A DNA stretch of 64,000 nucleotides from Desulfurobacterium sp. TC5-1 (GCF_000421485.1 NZ_ATXC01000001.1:620001-684000), one strand, 5' to 3'. Positions 1 through 9,889 are shown, numbered from the stretch's first letter. Numbers and translations are program-made. Notes: generated from the letters alone by a model not told the origin.

Positions 1-144
1 ACAGCCGAAGAAGTGATAGACGCAAGGAGACAGGCTCTAAGAACCCCTCCACCTCCAGGTGCAAAAGTTATAAAAGTCGGCCCTGTTAGAGCTGAAGACG
101 TTCCAAAAACAGCAACCGATTACTTCCTTTTCATGAACAAATAA
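1..144 (+). CDS. C-terminal end of an unknown protein (cut by window edge)
   Basis: Frame 1 is open from the first base to a TAA at 142-144 and gives 47 residues ending in DYFLFMNK. It has a proline run (RTPPPPG) followed by a basic, valine-rich strand-like stretch. The reading frame is credible because a strong terminator hairpin follows within a few bases. Too little is present to name a family, and I do not recognise it. Confidence 0.6.
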   Translation, partial: TAEEVIDARRQALRTPPPPGAKVIKVGPVRAEDVPKTATDYFLFMNK

Positions 145-149
145 CCGTT

Positions 150-170
150 GAGGGGGGAAAGTTCCCCCTC
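150..170 (+). terminator. Rho-independent terminator after the truncated first gene
   Basis: A G-rich arm (GAGGGGGGAA) faces TTCCCCCTC across a two-base loop, giving about nine pairs with one bulged G. A pyrimidine-rich, T-containing tract follows. It lies six bases after the stop codon and separates that gene from the dnaG promoter. Confidence 0.7.
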
Positions 171-178
171 CATTTCTC

Positions 179-206
179 TTGACTTATCCACAGATAAGAA
201 TAATTT
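179..206 (+). promoter_or_regulatory. dnaG-rpoD promoter containing an exact DnaA box
   Basis: TTGACT (179-184) and TAATTT (201-206) are spaced 16 bases apart, a plausible vegetative promoter about 45 bases upstream of dnaG. The nonamer TTATCCACA, the exact consensus DnaA box of E. coli, occupies 184-192, inside the spacer. Bound DnaA at this position would be expected to block RNA polymerase. One exact nonamer could occur by chance in 64 kb, so the location is the argument. Confidence 0.5.
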
Positions 207-249
207 TAATGGTGCGTTCTCTTTACTACTTTTAAAAGAGGTGATATAA

Positions 250-1896
250 TTGGGGAGAAAAAAAATCCCCCACTCTTTTGTAGAAGACTTGCTATCAAGA
301 GTTGACATCGTTGACATAGTGTCAAGGTATGTCTCTCTCAGACAGGTAGGCCGCAACTTTTCAGCCCTCTGCCCCTTCCATCCAGAAAAAACTCCCTCAT
401 TTGTCGTAAGCCCGGAAAAGCAAATATTTAAATGCTTCGGCTGCGGCGTTGGTGGTAACGCAATCACCTTCATAGAGAAGTACGAGAATCTATCGTTTTA
501 CGAAGCGGTAAAGAGGCTCTGTGAACTTTCAGGCATTGAATTTCCATCAGAATTTTCAGAGGAAGATTCTGAAGCCGATACAGTATTTGAAAGCGCCAAC
601 AAAGCAGCAAAATTTTTCCACTCAAAAATAGACAGAATAAAGGAATATTTGAAAGCCCGTTCAATAGATAAAACAAGCGCTGAGAGATTTCTAATAGGAT
701 ACGCACCCGCCGATTACCACAACCACCTCAAAATAAATAGAGAAATACTCAAAAAGCTAAATCTTATAACTGAAAAAGGTTACCCATTCTTTAAAGAGAG
801 ACTCATCATTCCCATATTCAACCACAGTGGCAAAATTGTAGCGTTTGGCGGAAGAGCACTCAAAGCAACTCAGAAACCAAAGTACATCAACAGTCCAGAA
901 AGCGAGATATTCCACAAAAACAGCATCCTTTACGGATTTTTCCAGGCAAAAGAACGGATTTTAAAAGAAAAGGAAGCTGTTGTAGTAGAAGGTTACTTTG
1001 ACGTCATATCCCTGTTCCAGGCAGGAATAGAAAAAGCGGTAGCTCCCATGGGAACTTCCTTAACAGAAAACCATGCTAAAACGTTGAAAAGATACGCAAA
1101 TCGGATAATTCTATTTTTTGACGGCGATGAAGCTGGCGAAAAAGCCACACTGCGTTCTTCAAAAATTTTCACAGAGTTAGAAGTTGAACCTTTTATCGTC
1201 CGTCCACCGGAAGGTGAAGATCCTGATTCCCTCGCAAAGAAATCACCTGAAAAGCTTAAAAAACTTCTGTCAGAACCAATTCCGCTCATCCGGTACCTCA
1301 TAGAAAAAGTTGAAAAGGCACCACTTGAAATGCAGGCAGAAGAGATAAGAAAGGTCATCGACGTATTCTCACCTATGAAAGACAAAAATCCCTTCAAATT
1401 TAAAAAATTCCTCTCAGAACTATCTGCCGTTACAGGTGCAGATATAAAGTGGCTTAAAAAGCAGGTGCCGCAGTATAGAAACAGAAAAGATGCAGAAAAA
1501 ATCGAAAAACCCATAATACCTGAGTATGAAAAAGCTTTCATCAAAGGCATGATAGAGGGAAAAATACCCGTAAACCTCGACATATCACCAAACGTCTTCG
1601 TATCAGACGATTGCAGAAAACTTTTTGTTCTTTTCAAGATGAAAGGAAACATACCTTCATCGATAGAGATAGAACAGGAATACCCTGAACTTGGTGGAAC
1701 AATCGCAGAAATAGCACTTACCGAATTTACCGAAGAGGAAATAAAGGCTTCTCTGTGCAGAATTGTCAAGAAAGAGTTAGACAGAAGATTGAAAAACACA
1801 AAAGGCTTCATTGACAGGAAAAGGCTGAAAGAACTGTGTGTCAATCTAACACCTGAGGTTGGGGGAATTGAGGAAATTATTTCTTGCATCCATTAA
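250..1896 (+). CDS. dnaG: DNA primase DnaG
   Basis: Synthesises RNA primers for replication forks. The 548-residue protein has the three expected parts. An N-terminal CHC2 zinc finger has C41, H44, C62 and C65 ([18 protein letters not shown]). A central catalytic core carries the Toprim motifs VVVEGYFD and FFDGDEAG (about residues 240-300). The weak, lysine-rich C-terminal third would be the helicase-binding region. The start is TTG at 250, preceded by AGAGGTGA; no ATG fits before the zinc finger. It is followed directly by rpoD, the classical primase-sigma arrangement. Confidence 0.96.
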   Translation: MGRKKIPHSFVEDLLSRVDIVDIVSRYVSLRQVGRNFSALCPFHPEKTPSFVVSPEKQIFKCFGCGVGGNAITFIEKYENLSFYEAVKRLCELSGIEFPSEFSEEDSEADTVFESANKAAKFFHSKIDRIKEYLKARSIDKTSAERFLIGYAPADYHNHLKINREILKKLNLITEKGYPFFKERLIIPIFNHSGKIVAFGGRALKATQKPKYINSPESEIFHKNSILYGFFQAKERILKEKEAVVVEGYFDVISLFQAGIEKAVAPMGTSLTENHAKTLKRYANRIILFFDGDEAGEKATLRSSKIFTELEVEPFIVRPPEGEDPDSLAKKSPEKLKKLLSEPIPLIRYLIEKVEKAPLEMQAEEIRKVIDVFSPMKDKNPFKFKKFLSELSAVTGADIKWLKKQVPQYRNRKDAEKIEKPIIPEYEKAFIKGMIEGKIPVNLDISPNVFVSDDCRKLFVLFKMKGNIPSSIEIEQEYPELGGTIAEIALTEFTEEEIKASLCRIVKKELDRRLKNTKGFIDRKRLKELCVNLTPEVGGIEEIISCIH

Positions 1897-1913
1897 ATCA
1901 AGGAGGTGCAGCG

Positions 1914-3605
1914 TTGGAGAAGAACAGCTTTGAAGAGCTGATAGCCCTGGGGCGAGAGAAGGGCTATGTAACATTTGACGAACTTATAGAGCACATCGAC
2001 GAAGAAGCTCTCACCCCGGAACTCTTAGAAGAGCTGATGACGCAACTTGACGAGTACGATATAGACATTATACCAAAAGAAGGTGCCGAAGCCATAGATC
2101 TGTCAAAGCTCCAGATAACGATATCACCTGATACGCTCCCCCGTTCTGATGACCCCATAAGGCTTTATCTTAGAGAAATGGGCGGCATCCCCCTCCTTAA
2201 AAGGCATGAAGAGATAGTCTTAGCAAAAAGGGTTGAACTTGGAAGAAAAGCACTTGTCAGGTACCTTCTGAAAACGAGAGAAGTTTTAGACTTTGTTCTT
2301 AAAGCAGAAGAAGAAATAAGAGCTGAGAGATTAAAGGTAAGAGACATTCTCCGGTCACCTGATGACTTCGCTGAGGGTGGTGAATCAGAAAGACGAAAAA
2401 AGTTTTTCGCTATAACCGGAAAAATCAGAGAACTCCTGCCGGAGTTTGAAGCAAAGTACGAAACGTACAGAAAAAGACCGAGGAGCAAGAAAGCAAAGAG
2501 GGAACTCATAAAAGTGTGGGCTCAGATCAACACACTTTTAAGGAAACTTCCAATATCATTTTCCATATACGAGAACATGGCAGACAACCTCTACCAAAAA
2601 ATGAGAGAACTTAAAAAGTGTGAAAAGAATATACAGAAGCTCAGTGGAAAACTCTCATTCTTGGGCACGCCGATAGAGCAGCTACCTCTCATGTTTGATG
2701 ACCCGGAAATCCAGGAAAAGATAGACCGCTCAAAGTACACGACAAGAGAAGTGAAAAAGTTTGTAAAAAAGTATCTTGAATATAAAGAGAGATACGCAAA
2801 GATACTATCTGAAATTAACATGCCCAAAAAAGTCTTCTATGAAACAACAGAAAAAGTTTACTTCTATAAGAAAGATTCACAGGAAGCAAAACAGATACTT
2901 GTCCGGTCAAACCTGAGGCTTGTCGTTAGCATAGCCAAGAAATACATAAACAGGGGACTTCACTTCCTGGATCTTATTCAGGAAGGAAACATCGGACTTA
3001 TGAAAGCCGTTGACAAGTTCGAATACAGAAGGGGCTACAAGTTCAGCACATACGCAACCTGGTGGATAAGACAGGCAATAACAAGGGCAATAGCCGACCA
3101 GGCAAGAACGATAAGAATTCCCGTTCACATGATAGAGACAATAAACAAGCTCATAAAAGTCTCAAGGCAGATGTTCCTGGAAATGGGCAGAGACCCGAAA
3201 CCGGAAGAGATAGCAGAAAGATTAAAAATGCCCGTAAGCAAGGTAAGAGCTATCATGCAAATATCTCAAGAACCTGTATCCCTTGAAACACCTATCGGAG
3301 ATGATGAGGACAGCACACTGGGAAGTTTCATAGAAGATGCAAAAAGCCCTATACCCGAAGAGGTAATCATCAAGAATGACCTGAAGGAAAAAGTATCAGA
3401 GCTTCTATCGGTCCTGAACGAAAGAGAAGCAGATGTTTTAAAACTTCGCTTTGGTCTTGATGGCTATCCGGAACACACCCTTGAACAGGTAGGAAAGGCT
3501 TTCAGAGTTACAAGGGAAAGAATAAGACAGATAGAGTCAAAAGCTCTTAAAAAACTTAGAAATCACGGTCTTGATATTGACTTAAGCATATTCCTTGAGA
3601 GGTAG
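1914..3605 (+). CDS. rpoD: Primary RNA polymerase sigma factor (sigma-70/RpoD)
   Basis: Principal sigma factor, recognising -10/-35 promoters for housekeeping genes. The start is TTG at 1914, because a full AGGAGGTG lies at 1901-1908; an upstream in-frame TTG at 1884 has no ribosome site. That gives 563 residues. An acidic region 1.1 is followed by region 1.2 ([16 protein letters not shown]) and a long non-conserved insert. Region 2 has the classic [19 protein letters not shown] and [16 protein letters not shown] motifs. Region 3 follows, and region 4 has the helix-turn-helix [17 protein letters not shown]. It is co-transcribed with dnaG; the two stop/start regions are 17 bases apart. The 3' end overlaps the convergent pseudouridine synthase by 24 bases. 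Confidence 0.96.
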   Translation: MEKNSFEELIALGREKGYVTFDELIEHIDEEALTPELLEELMTQLDEYDIDIIPKEGAEAIDLSKLQITISPDTLPRSDDPIRLYLREMGGIPLLKRHEEIVLAKRVELGRKALVRYLLKTREVLDFVLKAEEEIRAERLKVRDILRSPDDFAEGGESERRKKFFAITGKIRELLPEFEAKYETYRKRPRSKKAKRELIKVWAQINTLLRKLPISFSIYENMADNLYQKMRELKKCEKNIQKLSGKLSFLGTPIEQLPLMFDDPEIQEKIDRSKYTTREVKKFVKKYLEYKERYAKILSEINMPKKVFYETTEKVYFYKKDSQEAKQILVRSNLRLVVSIAKKYINRGLHFLDLIQEGNIGLMKAVDKFEYRRGYKFSTYATWWIRQAITRAIADQARTIRIPVHMIETINKLIKVSRQMFLEMGRDPKPEEIAERLKMPVSKVRAIMQISQEPVSLETPIGDDEDSTLGSFIEDAKSPIPEEVIIKNDLKEKVSELLSVLNEREADVLKLRFGLDGYPEHTLEQVGKAFRVTRERIRQIESKALKKLRNHGLDIDLSIFLER

Positions 3606-4430
3606 GGCTTCCCTGCCTCTCTCTAATATACCAATAAATGCAGAAAAATCATCAAAAACAGGTGCAGTTATCCTTACACTTTTACCGGTAAAAGGTGACT
3701 TAAAGGCAACTTCCTGAGCGTGGAGCATTATCCTCGGTGCAAATCTCAAGAGAAACGGGAAACTCCCCCTGAAGTACCTAAACTCACCTACAACAGGATG
3801 GTTCAAAAAGGCAAGGTGCCGCCTTATCTGATGCTTCCTACCGGTCTCTATTAAAATTAGAACTTCCGTAGCCCTATCAAACTGCTTAGTTGCTCTTATA
3901 TGACTTAACGCTTCCCTCCCATCAAGAGGAAGACAAATGCGCTTTTCCTCTCTAAAACTTCCGGATACAAGCGCCCTGTAAATTTTCTTTATTCTTTTTT
4001 CTCTGAATAACTTAACCATCTCTTCAAAAATCTGATCACTTTTAGCAAACAGCAAAACGCCCGTTGTTTGTTTATCTAACCTGTGAATAGCCCTGATTTT
4101 TTTAAACCTCTTTTTAAGAATCGATTCAACATCGGGAAAATTCCGGTTTGAATTTAAAAAAGGCGGCTTGTTGACAGCAAGAATAAAGTCATCCTCATAA
4201 ATAATCTCCAATTCGGGATGAGAAAAAAGATAATCAGAAACAGAAAACTCCACAACACTATCTTTCCTCAGCAGTAACTGTCTCTTTAAAACTTTTACAC
4301 TGTTAACAGAAACAAGACCTTCGTCAAGAATCTTTCTAACTTTGCGCTTTGAAATTTCAAGAGTTTCTGAAATTACAGGTTCAAGTTTTCCGGAGCGATT
4401 TCTAATCCTATAAGCGCTAAAAATCATCAA
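3582..4430 (-). CDS. RluA-family RNA pseudouridine synthase
   Basis: Isomerises uridine to pseudouridine in rRNA or tRNA. An N-terminal S4-like segment (about residues 15-65: [19 protein letters not shown]) precedes the catalytic domain. The signature HRLDKQTTG carries the catalytic Asp. Later motifs [23 protein letters not shown] and [10 protein letters not shown] are typical of RluA/RluC/RluD. At 282 residues it is a normal size. The exact target uridine cannot be assigned from sequence, so no symbol is given. It is transcribed alone, convergent with rpoD and divergent from the deacetylase-like gene. Confidence 0.88.
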   Translation of the reverse strand: MMIFSAYRIRNRSGKLEPVISETLEISKRKVRKILDEGLVSVNSVKVLKRQLLLRKDSVVEFSVSDYLFSHPELEIIYEDDFILAVNKPPFLNSNRNFPDVESILKKRFKKIRAIHRLDKQTTGVLLFAKSDQIFEEMVKLFREKRIKKIYRALVSGSFREEKRICLPLDGREALSHIRATKQFDRATEVLILIETGRKHQIRRHLAFLNHPVVGEFRYFRGSFPFLLRFAPRIMLHAQEVAFKSPFTGKSVRITAPVFDDFSAFIGILERGREALPLKEYA

Positions 4431-4486
4431 CTATCTCCCGAAAAGTTATAAATTAAAATTATAGAACCATCTAACGGAGAAGAGAC

Positions 4487-5389
4487 ATGGGCGGATGTGT
4501 AATTTATGACGAAATCTTTCTAAAGCACAACCTCGAAGGACATCCGGAAAACAGAAATAGATTGATAAGCATAATGTCTTCCCTGCCAAAATTTAACATC
4601 CCTGTTGAAAAACCTGTAAGAATCAGCAAAGAACTCATAGAATCCATCCACGATAAAAGGTACATAAGTGCCGTAAAAAGTGCATCGTTAACCGGATTTG
4701 AATACCTTAACCCGGATACCTACGTGAATAATTATAGTTTTGACGCTGCAATAATGGCAGCAGGTGCCTGCGAAGAAGCAGTAAATCTCGTTGCAAACGA
4801 CAAATACCGTGCCGTCTTCTGCGCTGTAAGGCCTCCCGGCCACCACGCAGAAAAAGACAGAGCGATGGGATTCTGCATTTTCAACAATATAGTAATAGCC
4901 GCAAAAAAGGCCCTCAAATCGGGATTTAAAAAGGTGTTTATAGTCGATTTTGATGCTCATCACGGAAACGGAACAGAGCATCTAATAAGAGACGATGAGA
5001 ACATCTTTTACTTCTCAACCCACCAATACCCTTTCTACCCGGGAACAGGAAGTGAAGAAGAAAACAATAACCACATACTCAACATACCCCTTCCTTCAGG
5101 AACCGGCGATGAAGTTTTCATCCCTATTTACGAAAGAAAGCTTCCAAAAATTGTTCAGAACTTCTCACCTGACATTCTTCTCGTATCGGCAGGTTTTGAT
5201 TTCCACAGAGATGACCCTCTAACAGGACTTAACGTTTCCTATTCAGGAATGGAAAGAATAGTGGAATCAGTCTTTTCCATCGCAAAAAGTTTAAAAATCC
5301 CCATCATCCTGACCCTTGAGGGAGGATACAATTTAGATGTTCTGACAAAGGCCGGGGAATCCATATTCAGTCACCTTTCCGATTTTTAA
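4487..5389 (+). CDS. Histone deacetylase-family (arginase-fold) amidohydrolase
   Basis: Zinc-dependent deacetylase of the AcuC/HDAC/acetylpolyamine amidohydrolase superfamily. The catalytic His pair is in RPPGHHAEKDRAMGFC, followed by zinc ligands in VDFDAHHGNGTE and a third ligand Asp in SAGFDFHRDDPL. The C-terminal GGY (EGGYNLDVL) supplies the transition-state Tyr. All core residues are present in 300 residues. The start ATG has GGAGAAG eight bases upstream. Bacterial members deacetylate acetyl-CoA synthetase, polyamines or other small amides; the neighbours do not point to one substrate. Confidence 0.88.
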   Translation: MGGCVIYDEIFLKHNLEGHPENRNRLISIMSSLPKFNIPVEKPVRISKELIESIHDKRYISAVKSASLTGFEYLNPDTYVNNYSFDAAIMAAGACEEAVNLVANDKYRAVFCAVRPPGHHAEKDRAMGFCIFNNIVIAAKKALKSGFKKVFIVDFDAHHGNGTEHLIRDDENIFYFSTHQYPFYPGTGSEEENNNHILNIPLPSGTGDEVFIPIYERKLPKIVQNFSPDILLVSAGFDFHRDDPLTGLNVSYSGMERIVESVFSIAKSLKIPIILTLEGGYNLDVLTKAGESIFSHLSDF

Positions 5390-5484
5390 GCAGATAAGCA
5401 CCAACGAATGCGGTAAAAAAACGGCAAGAAGGCAATAATAAACTGTATGAACCTTCTCCTTGTAACTGTTTTCATACCCCTCAT
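5386..5484 (-). CDS. Small Tat-signal membrane peptide, probably frameshifted
   Basis: A 32-codon minus-strand reading frame starts at ATG 5484 with AGGAGGT well placed upstream. Residues 8-14 (TRRRFIQ) match the twin-arginine consensus S/T-R-R-x-F-L-K and are followed by a hydrophobic helix. As written it ends in an unnatural RIRWCLSA tail after a run of seven T (minus strand). Removing one T gives a smoother end (FTAFVGAYLLKNRKGD) stopping at 5367, so I suspect an indel in the homopolymer. The complete version would be a single-helix Tat-targeted or Tat-signal-anchored peptide of about 39 residues. Function unknown. Confidence 0.45.
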   Translation of the reverse strand: MRGMKTVTRRRFIQFIIAFLPFFYRIRWCLSA

Positions 5485-5588
5485 CTAAACCTCCTATCTA
5501 AAGTGTTTTACTTGTGGAAAAAGTACCATCATTTGTTTAAAGAATCTGTTAAGAACAGTGCTAAAATAACCAGGGTAGGAGGGTAAAA

Positions 5589-6911
5589 GTGGAAGAAAAA
5601 AAACTAACACTCCTGCAGGCAGTATCGCTGGCTGTAGGAACTATGATAGGAGCAAGTATCTTTTCCATTTTCGGCGTGGGCGTGGAAACGGCAGGAACTG
5701 ACCTTCCCTTCGCCTTCCTCTTGAGCGGCCTTTATGCCCTGATGGTGGGTTATTCTTACGCAAAACTTGGAACAAAAATCGTCTCAAACGCAGGACCTGT
5801 TGCCTTTGTCGAAAAGGCTTTCGGAAATAATCCTATTACCGGAACGCTAAGCATTTTAATGTGGACAAGCTATGTTGTTTCCATATCCCTTTTTGCCATA
5901 AGCTTTGCAGGCTATTTTCTCCCTCTCATTCACCTGAACAATTATGCCCTTAACACCTTCGTCGTAGTAATAATAATAGCGGTATTTGGTGCGCTTAACT
6001 ACTTCGGTGGAAGCAGCGCAGTGGGAAAGCTCGAATTCTGGATAGTGCTTACGAAACTGCTTATACTTCTGCTGTTCATTGTTGCAGGACTTGCATCCTT
6101 TAACCCATCCTACGTTAAACCGAATTTCTCACCGGAAGGAATAAGGGGAATCTTAAATGCATCCGTTATCTTTTTTCTCTCTTACATGGGATTTGGACTT
6201 ATAACAAACGCAAGCGAAAACATTGAAAATCCCCAAAGGACAGTCCCAAAAGCAATATACATAAGCATCATAACGGTCATCGTTATCTACGTTTTAGTAT
6301 CGCTATCAGCCCTCGGTGCTGTCCCTGTATGGAAACTAGCTAAATATCAGGAAAATGCACTTGCAGTTGCAGCAGAGCCGGCACTGGGTAAATTCGGATT
6401 TGTACTTTTAAGTATCGGAGCACTCATAAGCATATCTTCTGCCTTAAACGCAACCCTCTACAGCGGTGCAAACGCAGCGTACGCACTTATGAAAGAAGGA
6501 TACATCCCCCACCCCCGAAAACAGCTCAAAAGAGAATGGATGAGCGAACACTTCGGCCTATATCTAACCTGCACCCTCGCCCTCCTGTTTGCACTCCTGT
6601 TCAACATAACATCTGTAGCTTCAATAATCAGCCTTGTAACAACAATTCTCTACATTTTTGTTCTCTTTTCCCACATCAAGCTGATTGAAACAAAAAAAGC
6701 AGAAGGAAGAAAAGGCATTGTATTTTTTAACCTAATTGTCATTACATTCGTGGCGATAGAGATACTTATATTTCAGCTTAAAAACAGCCCAAAAACTTTT
6801 GTAACCTCTATCTTAATTCTCATCGGCTGTTTTACAGCAGAAATTCTTTACTACGGTAAGCAGCGGAAAATACGGATATTCAGAAGAAAAGAAGCAAAAC
6901 CAACAATATAA
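5589..6911 (+). CDS. APC-superfamily amino acid permease
   Basis: Inner-membrane secondary transporter for an amino acid or amine. The 440-residue protein has about 12 hydrophobic helices. The family N-terminus is present: a short basic start, then the unwound helix-1 motif VGTMIGASIFSIFGVGVETAG, which binds substrate backbone in this fold. A conserved helix-6 stretch includes FLSYMGFGLITNASENIENPQRTVPKAI. The start is GTG at 5589 with GGAGGG upstream. It stands alone between the Tat peptide and the cas operon; substrate cannot be read from sequence. Confidence 0.85.
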   Translation: MEEKKLTLLQAVSLAVGTMIGASIFSIFGVGVETAGTDLPFAFLLSGLYALMVGYSYAKLGTKIVSNAGPVAFVEKAFGNNPITGTLSILMWTSYVVSISLFAISFAGYFLPLIHLNNYALNTFVVVIIIAVFGALNYFGGSSAVGKLEFWIVLTKLLILLLFIVAGLASFNPSYVKPNFSPEGIRGILNASVIFFLSYMGFGLITNASENIENPQRTVPKAIYISIITVIVIYVLVSLSALGAVPVWKLAKYQENALAVAAEPALGKFGFVLLSIGALISISSALNATLYSGANAAYALMKEGYIPHPRKQLKREWMSEHFGLYLTCTLALLFALLFNITSVASIISLVTTILYIFVLFSHIKLIETKKAEGRKGIVFFNLIVITFVAIEILIFQLKNSPKTFVTSILILIGCFTAEILYYGKQRKIRIFRRKEAKPTI

Positions 6912-6974
6912 ACGACTTATAGCTAACATTTTTAAGCCTCTCAACAATTAAAAAATTTTGTTCTGACCAATCTA

Positions 6975-7003
6975 TTGATTTTTTAAAAAATTTCAGATAA
7001 AAT
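6975..7003 (+). promoter_or_regulatory. Putative promoter of the cas operon
   Basis: TTGATT (6975-6980) and TAAAAT (6998-7003) have an exact 17-base spacing in an A+T-rich gap, about 37 bases before the cas6 start. No other gap of useful length exists until after cas2, so this may drive all 14 cas genes. Confidence 0.5.
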
Positions 7004-7039
7004 CATTTTTGATAAGTAGCGCTAAACACAGGGGGTACG

Positions 7040-7789
7040 GTGAAATTAAAACTAACTTTTGAGGCAGAAAAAGAGATAGAGCTTCCAATTCATTACAATT
7101 ATATCCTCCAGGGTTTCATTTATAACAATCTTGCAAAACCATTCGCAGACTTCATCCATAATCAAGGTTATAGATACGGAAATCAGATTTTTAAACTCAT
7201 AACTTTCTCAAAAATATACGGCAGAAAGAGAATATTCAAAAGGGAAAAGAAAATAGTTTTCGGTCCTTCTTTTCATATATACGTCTCTGCTATAGATACC
7301 CACATCCTACAAAGCATAGCATTGGAACTCATACAGAAAGAAAATCTACGTCTGCATAAAAACTTAATAAATCTGAAAAGTGTAGAAGCAATAGAACAGC
7401 CTGTCTCTTCACCTAAAACCGTTGTAAAAACCATATCACCCATAACCGTTCACGAATCGCTAAATCGGAAAACAATGTACTACAATCCTTACCAGGAAAA
7501 ATTTTACAAGCTACTTGAAGAAAACCTCAGAAAAAAAGTAGCCGTAATCACAGGTAACGAAAACGATGAAATATCGATAAAACCTGTGGAAGACGTTAAA
7601 TACAAGAAAATAATAACCTACTACAAGAATAACTTCGTGATAGAAGCCTGGGACGGAAAATTCGAAATAGAGGCACCGCCGGAAGTGATAAAAATAGCCC
7701 TGCGTGCCGGCCTCGGCGCCCGCAACTCTCAGGGCTTCGGTATGGTTGCAATCCCGGAGGAAAAATGGAAAGCGGCAAAAAGGAGATAA
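7040..7789 (+). CDS. cas6: CRISPR pre-crRNA endoribonuclease Cas6
   Basis: Cuts the array transcript inside each repeat, leaving an 8-nt 5' tag that here would be AUUGAAAC. The 249-residue protein is a RAMP. Its N-terminal half carries H18 in PIHYNYILQGFIY, the position of the usual general base. The C-terminus has the diagnostic glycine-rich loop GLGARNSQGFG (residues 224-234). The start is GTG at 7040 after GGGGGT. It is the only Cas6 in the window, so it should process crRNA for both the type III and the type I-B complexes. Its 3' end overlaps the next gene by 25 bases and is noticeably more G+C-rich than what follows. Confidence 0.9.
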   Translation: MKLKLTFEAEKEIELPIHYNYILQGFIYNNLAKPFADFIHNQGYRYGNQIFKLITFSKIYGRKRIFKREKKIVFGPSFHIYVSAIDTHILQSIALELIQKENLRLHKNLINLKSVEAIEQPVSSPKTVVKTISPITVHESLNRKTMYYNPYQEKFYKLLEENLRKKVAVITGNENDEISIKPVEDVKYKKIITYYKNNFVIEAWDGKFEIEAPPEVIKIALRAGLGARNSQGFGMVAIPEEKWKAAKRR

Positions 7790-8766
7790 CAGTAACATTT
7801 AAGACAATAACCCCTTTATGGACGGGGGATGCGTGGGGAGAATGTAAAGAGATTAGACCATCTTCACTCATAGGAAGTCTGCGGTTCTGGTTTGCTTTTT
7901 ATTGGGAGATAATCAAAAATGGAAAAACTGAAAAACTAATTGACGGGATACCTCAAGAAAGTTTGACTGAATTAAAAGATAAAGGAAAAGTGAAAAACTT
8001 TCAAGATATTTTAAAAAGAAAACTAACTGAAACTAATTCTTTAGACGAAGCTATTGATAAAACATTAGATGAATTAGATTTATCTGTCCCTTCAAGAATT
8101 TTTGGTTGCACAGGTTGGAAAAGTAGAGTAAAAATATTAATCGAAAGTTACTCAGTAACTGAAATTGATTTTAACGGTATAGAGTTTAGATTTCCACTAG
8201 ACAGATTGTCGTTAAACAGCAGATTTTGGATAAAGAAGACTCTATTCAACAAGGATATAAAAAAATTAAAGTTGTTCAAAAATATAAAAGTCAAGCTTGT
8301 TACTACTAATTATTGGTGGAATAAATATTTGAGGGATTTCTTCGAATTTTCCAAAGATAAATTAATTCTTGTTGGTGGCAAAAACTCCTTCGGATTTGGA
8401 TTTGTAAATTTAAGTATTAAAGATAGCACAACTATTGATAAATATTCTTCCATTAAGAATAACGTAATAGTGAAAAAAATAGAAAATATCCCATACAGTG
8501 GAAGAAAAAAAGTCTTAGGATTTAATTTCAAATACTATTTACGAAAATTAGAAAATAAAAAGCATAGAGAAAAAATTTTTGGAAAACAAAAAGTGGCTTC
8601 CAAAATATACATTTCTAATTTATTAGAAGAAAAAAATAATTCAATTTATCTACTATTATTAAACAACCCGTTTTCTCGGGATGGAAAAATTCTAAACGAC
8701 GTATATTACAGGAAAATTTTAGAATCTTTAACTGGAGATAAAGATGAGTACAAAAAGAAAGCCTAA
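7765..8766 (+). CDS. cmr1: Type III RAMP protein Cmr1 (Cas7 group)
   Basis: Subunit at the 3' end of the crRNA in Cmr-type effector complexes. The N-terminus VTFKTITPLWTGD followed by EIRPSSLIGSLRFWF is the typical Cmr1 opening (beta strand, glycine loop, then R-x-x-S-x-x-G-x-x-R-x-W). A second ferredoxin-like half ends with a glycine-rich segment GGKNSFGFGFVNL near residue 208. At 333 residues it is within the family range. Its ribosome site GGAGGAAAA lies inside the end of cas6. The sequence is markedly A+T-richer than cas6. Confidence 0.82.
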   Translation: MESGKKEITVTFKTITPLWTGDAWGECKEIRPSSLIGSLRFWFAFYWEIIKNGKTEKLIDGIPQESLTELKDKGKVKNFQDILKRKLTETNSLDEAIDKTLDELDLSVPSRIFGCTGWKSRVKILIESYSVTEIDFNGIEFRFPLDRLSLNSRFWIKKTLFNKDIKKLKLFKNIKVKLVTTNYWWNKYLRDFFEFSKDKLILVGGKNSFGFGFVNLSIKDSTTIDKYSSIKNNVIVKKIENIPYSGRKKVLGFNFKYYLRKLENKKHREKIFGKQKVASKIYISNLLEEKNNSIYLLLLNNPFSRDGKILNDVYYRKILESLTGDKDEYKKKA

Positions 8767-9889
8767 ATTTGATATTTGCGCAGAATACACAGAAGATAGT
8801 AAAAATCTTCTCGAAAATACAGAAAAATTGTTCGAAAGTTTTATAAGATTCAAGTTTGAATACATCAAAAACAAAAGTAAGGAGTTAGAACAACGCAAAA
8901 AGTCTACACAAAATAAAATAAATAATAAAGAGAGTGAAACATACATCATTGGAAATATTCAAAAAACACAACAGATATCTGGAATTTATATAAATCCTCA
9001 AGAAAAATTACGGAAGCACATTAATAAGCTTCCAAAACATTCATTCATTATCTGGTTCAGATTCAAACTGAAAGCACCCTATTTTTCAAAAGATAATGAC
9101 GAAATCTACATTATCCAGAATCCTATCCTCAAAGAAACAAACTTCAAGACTCCAATGATTAGAGGTTCAGGCTGGAAGGGAGCTTTAGCACACGCATTTA
9201 GAGAATTAATAAACGAGAGCAAATGGGAAGAGAAAAAAAGTAAAATAGAGAGTTTCCTGCGAATCTTTGGTGCAGGCTCTGAAAGCATTAAAACTTTAGA
9301 AAAATATCTAAAAAACAAAACAGCAAATCTTAAAGAGTTTAAAGAGAATTTTTTAGCGTTCATCCTTTTTGAATTGGGTTTAGAGATTAATAAAGATTCA
9401 TTAATACAGATAAAGGAAGCAGATAGTTATAAAGATATAAGCAATAAGATAGCCGAATACGTATGGAAAAAATATAAAGAAATCAAAAATTCAGGCTTCC
9501 TACCTTTAGAATTTCAAACCCATAAAGGAAGAGCCATTTTTTACCCAACCTATTTCAACAAACTGTCTTTAGAGATAATAAATCCACATGACAGAAGGAA
9601 AAGAGCAGGAACAAAACCGATTCACTATGAAGTAGTTCCAGAAGGCACAGAAGGGATTTTCCAACTTACCTACATTCCATTTGACGGAATCGTGGAAAAA
9701 GACGATACTCTAAAAACCAAAGCAGAGAAGGATCTAAACAACTTAATTCAAGCTTTAGAAAAGTTAGCCGACACAGGCATCGGAGCAAAAACAAAATTAG
9801 GCTGGGGAAGGTTTAAAATTTCAGATAGAAAAGTTTTTGATAATTCAAGTTTAAAAATTCCTGAAGGGTGGGGAAAATGGCAGAATTAG
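8744..9889 (+). CDS. Type III RAMP protein, Cmr6-like (Cas7 group)
   Basis: The 381-residue protein begins with about 100 residues of charged, coil-like sequence. A RAMP domain follows with FKTPMIRGSGWKGALAHAFRE, the G-S-x-x-K-G-x-x-R/H motif of Cmr6/Cas7 proteins, and a C-terminal glycine loop GIGAKTKLGWGRFKI. Position between cmr1 and cas10 and overall motifs favour a Cmr6 role next to Cmr1 at the 3' end of the crRNA. The long N-terminal extension is not part of standard Cmr6. It overlaps cmr1 by 23 bases and cas10 by 13. Confidence 0.7.
   Translation: MSTKRKPKFDICAEYTEDSKNLLENTEKLFESFIRFKFEYIKNKSKELEQRKKSTQNKINNKESETYIIGNIQKTQQISGIYINPQEKLRKHINKLPKHSFIIWFRFKLKAPYFSKDNDEIYIIQNPILKETNFKTPMIRGSGWKGALAHAFRELINESKWEEKKSKIESFLRIFGAGSESIKTLEKYLKNKTANLKEFKENFLAFILFELGLEINKDSLIQIKEADSYKDISNKIAEYVWKKYKEIKNSGFLPLEFQTHKGRAIFYPTYFNKLSLEIINPHDRRKRAGTKPIHYEVVPEGTEGIFQLTYIPFDGIVEKDDTLKTKAEKDLNNLIQALEKLADTGIGAKTKLGWGRFKISDRKVFDNSSLKIPEGWGKWQN

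Noticed and set aside
993-1889. Long open frame antisense to dnaG
   Set aside because: Shadow of the primase gene; no ribosome site and serine/phenylalanine-rich composition typical of antisense frames.
5589-6911. APC permease as part of the CRISPR operon
   Set aside because: A 128-base gap with its own promoter precedes cas6, and such a link is not known.
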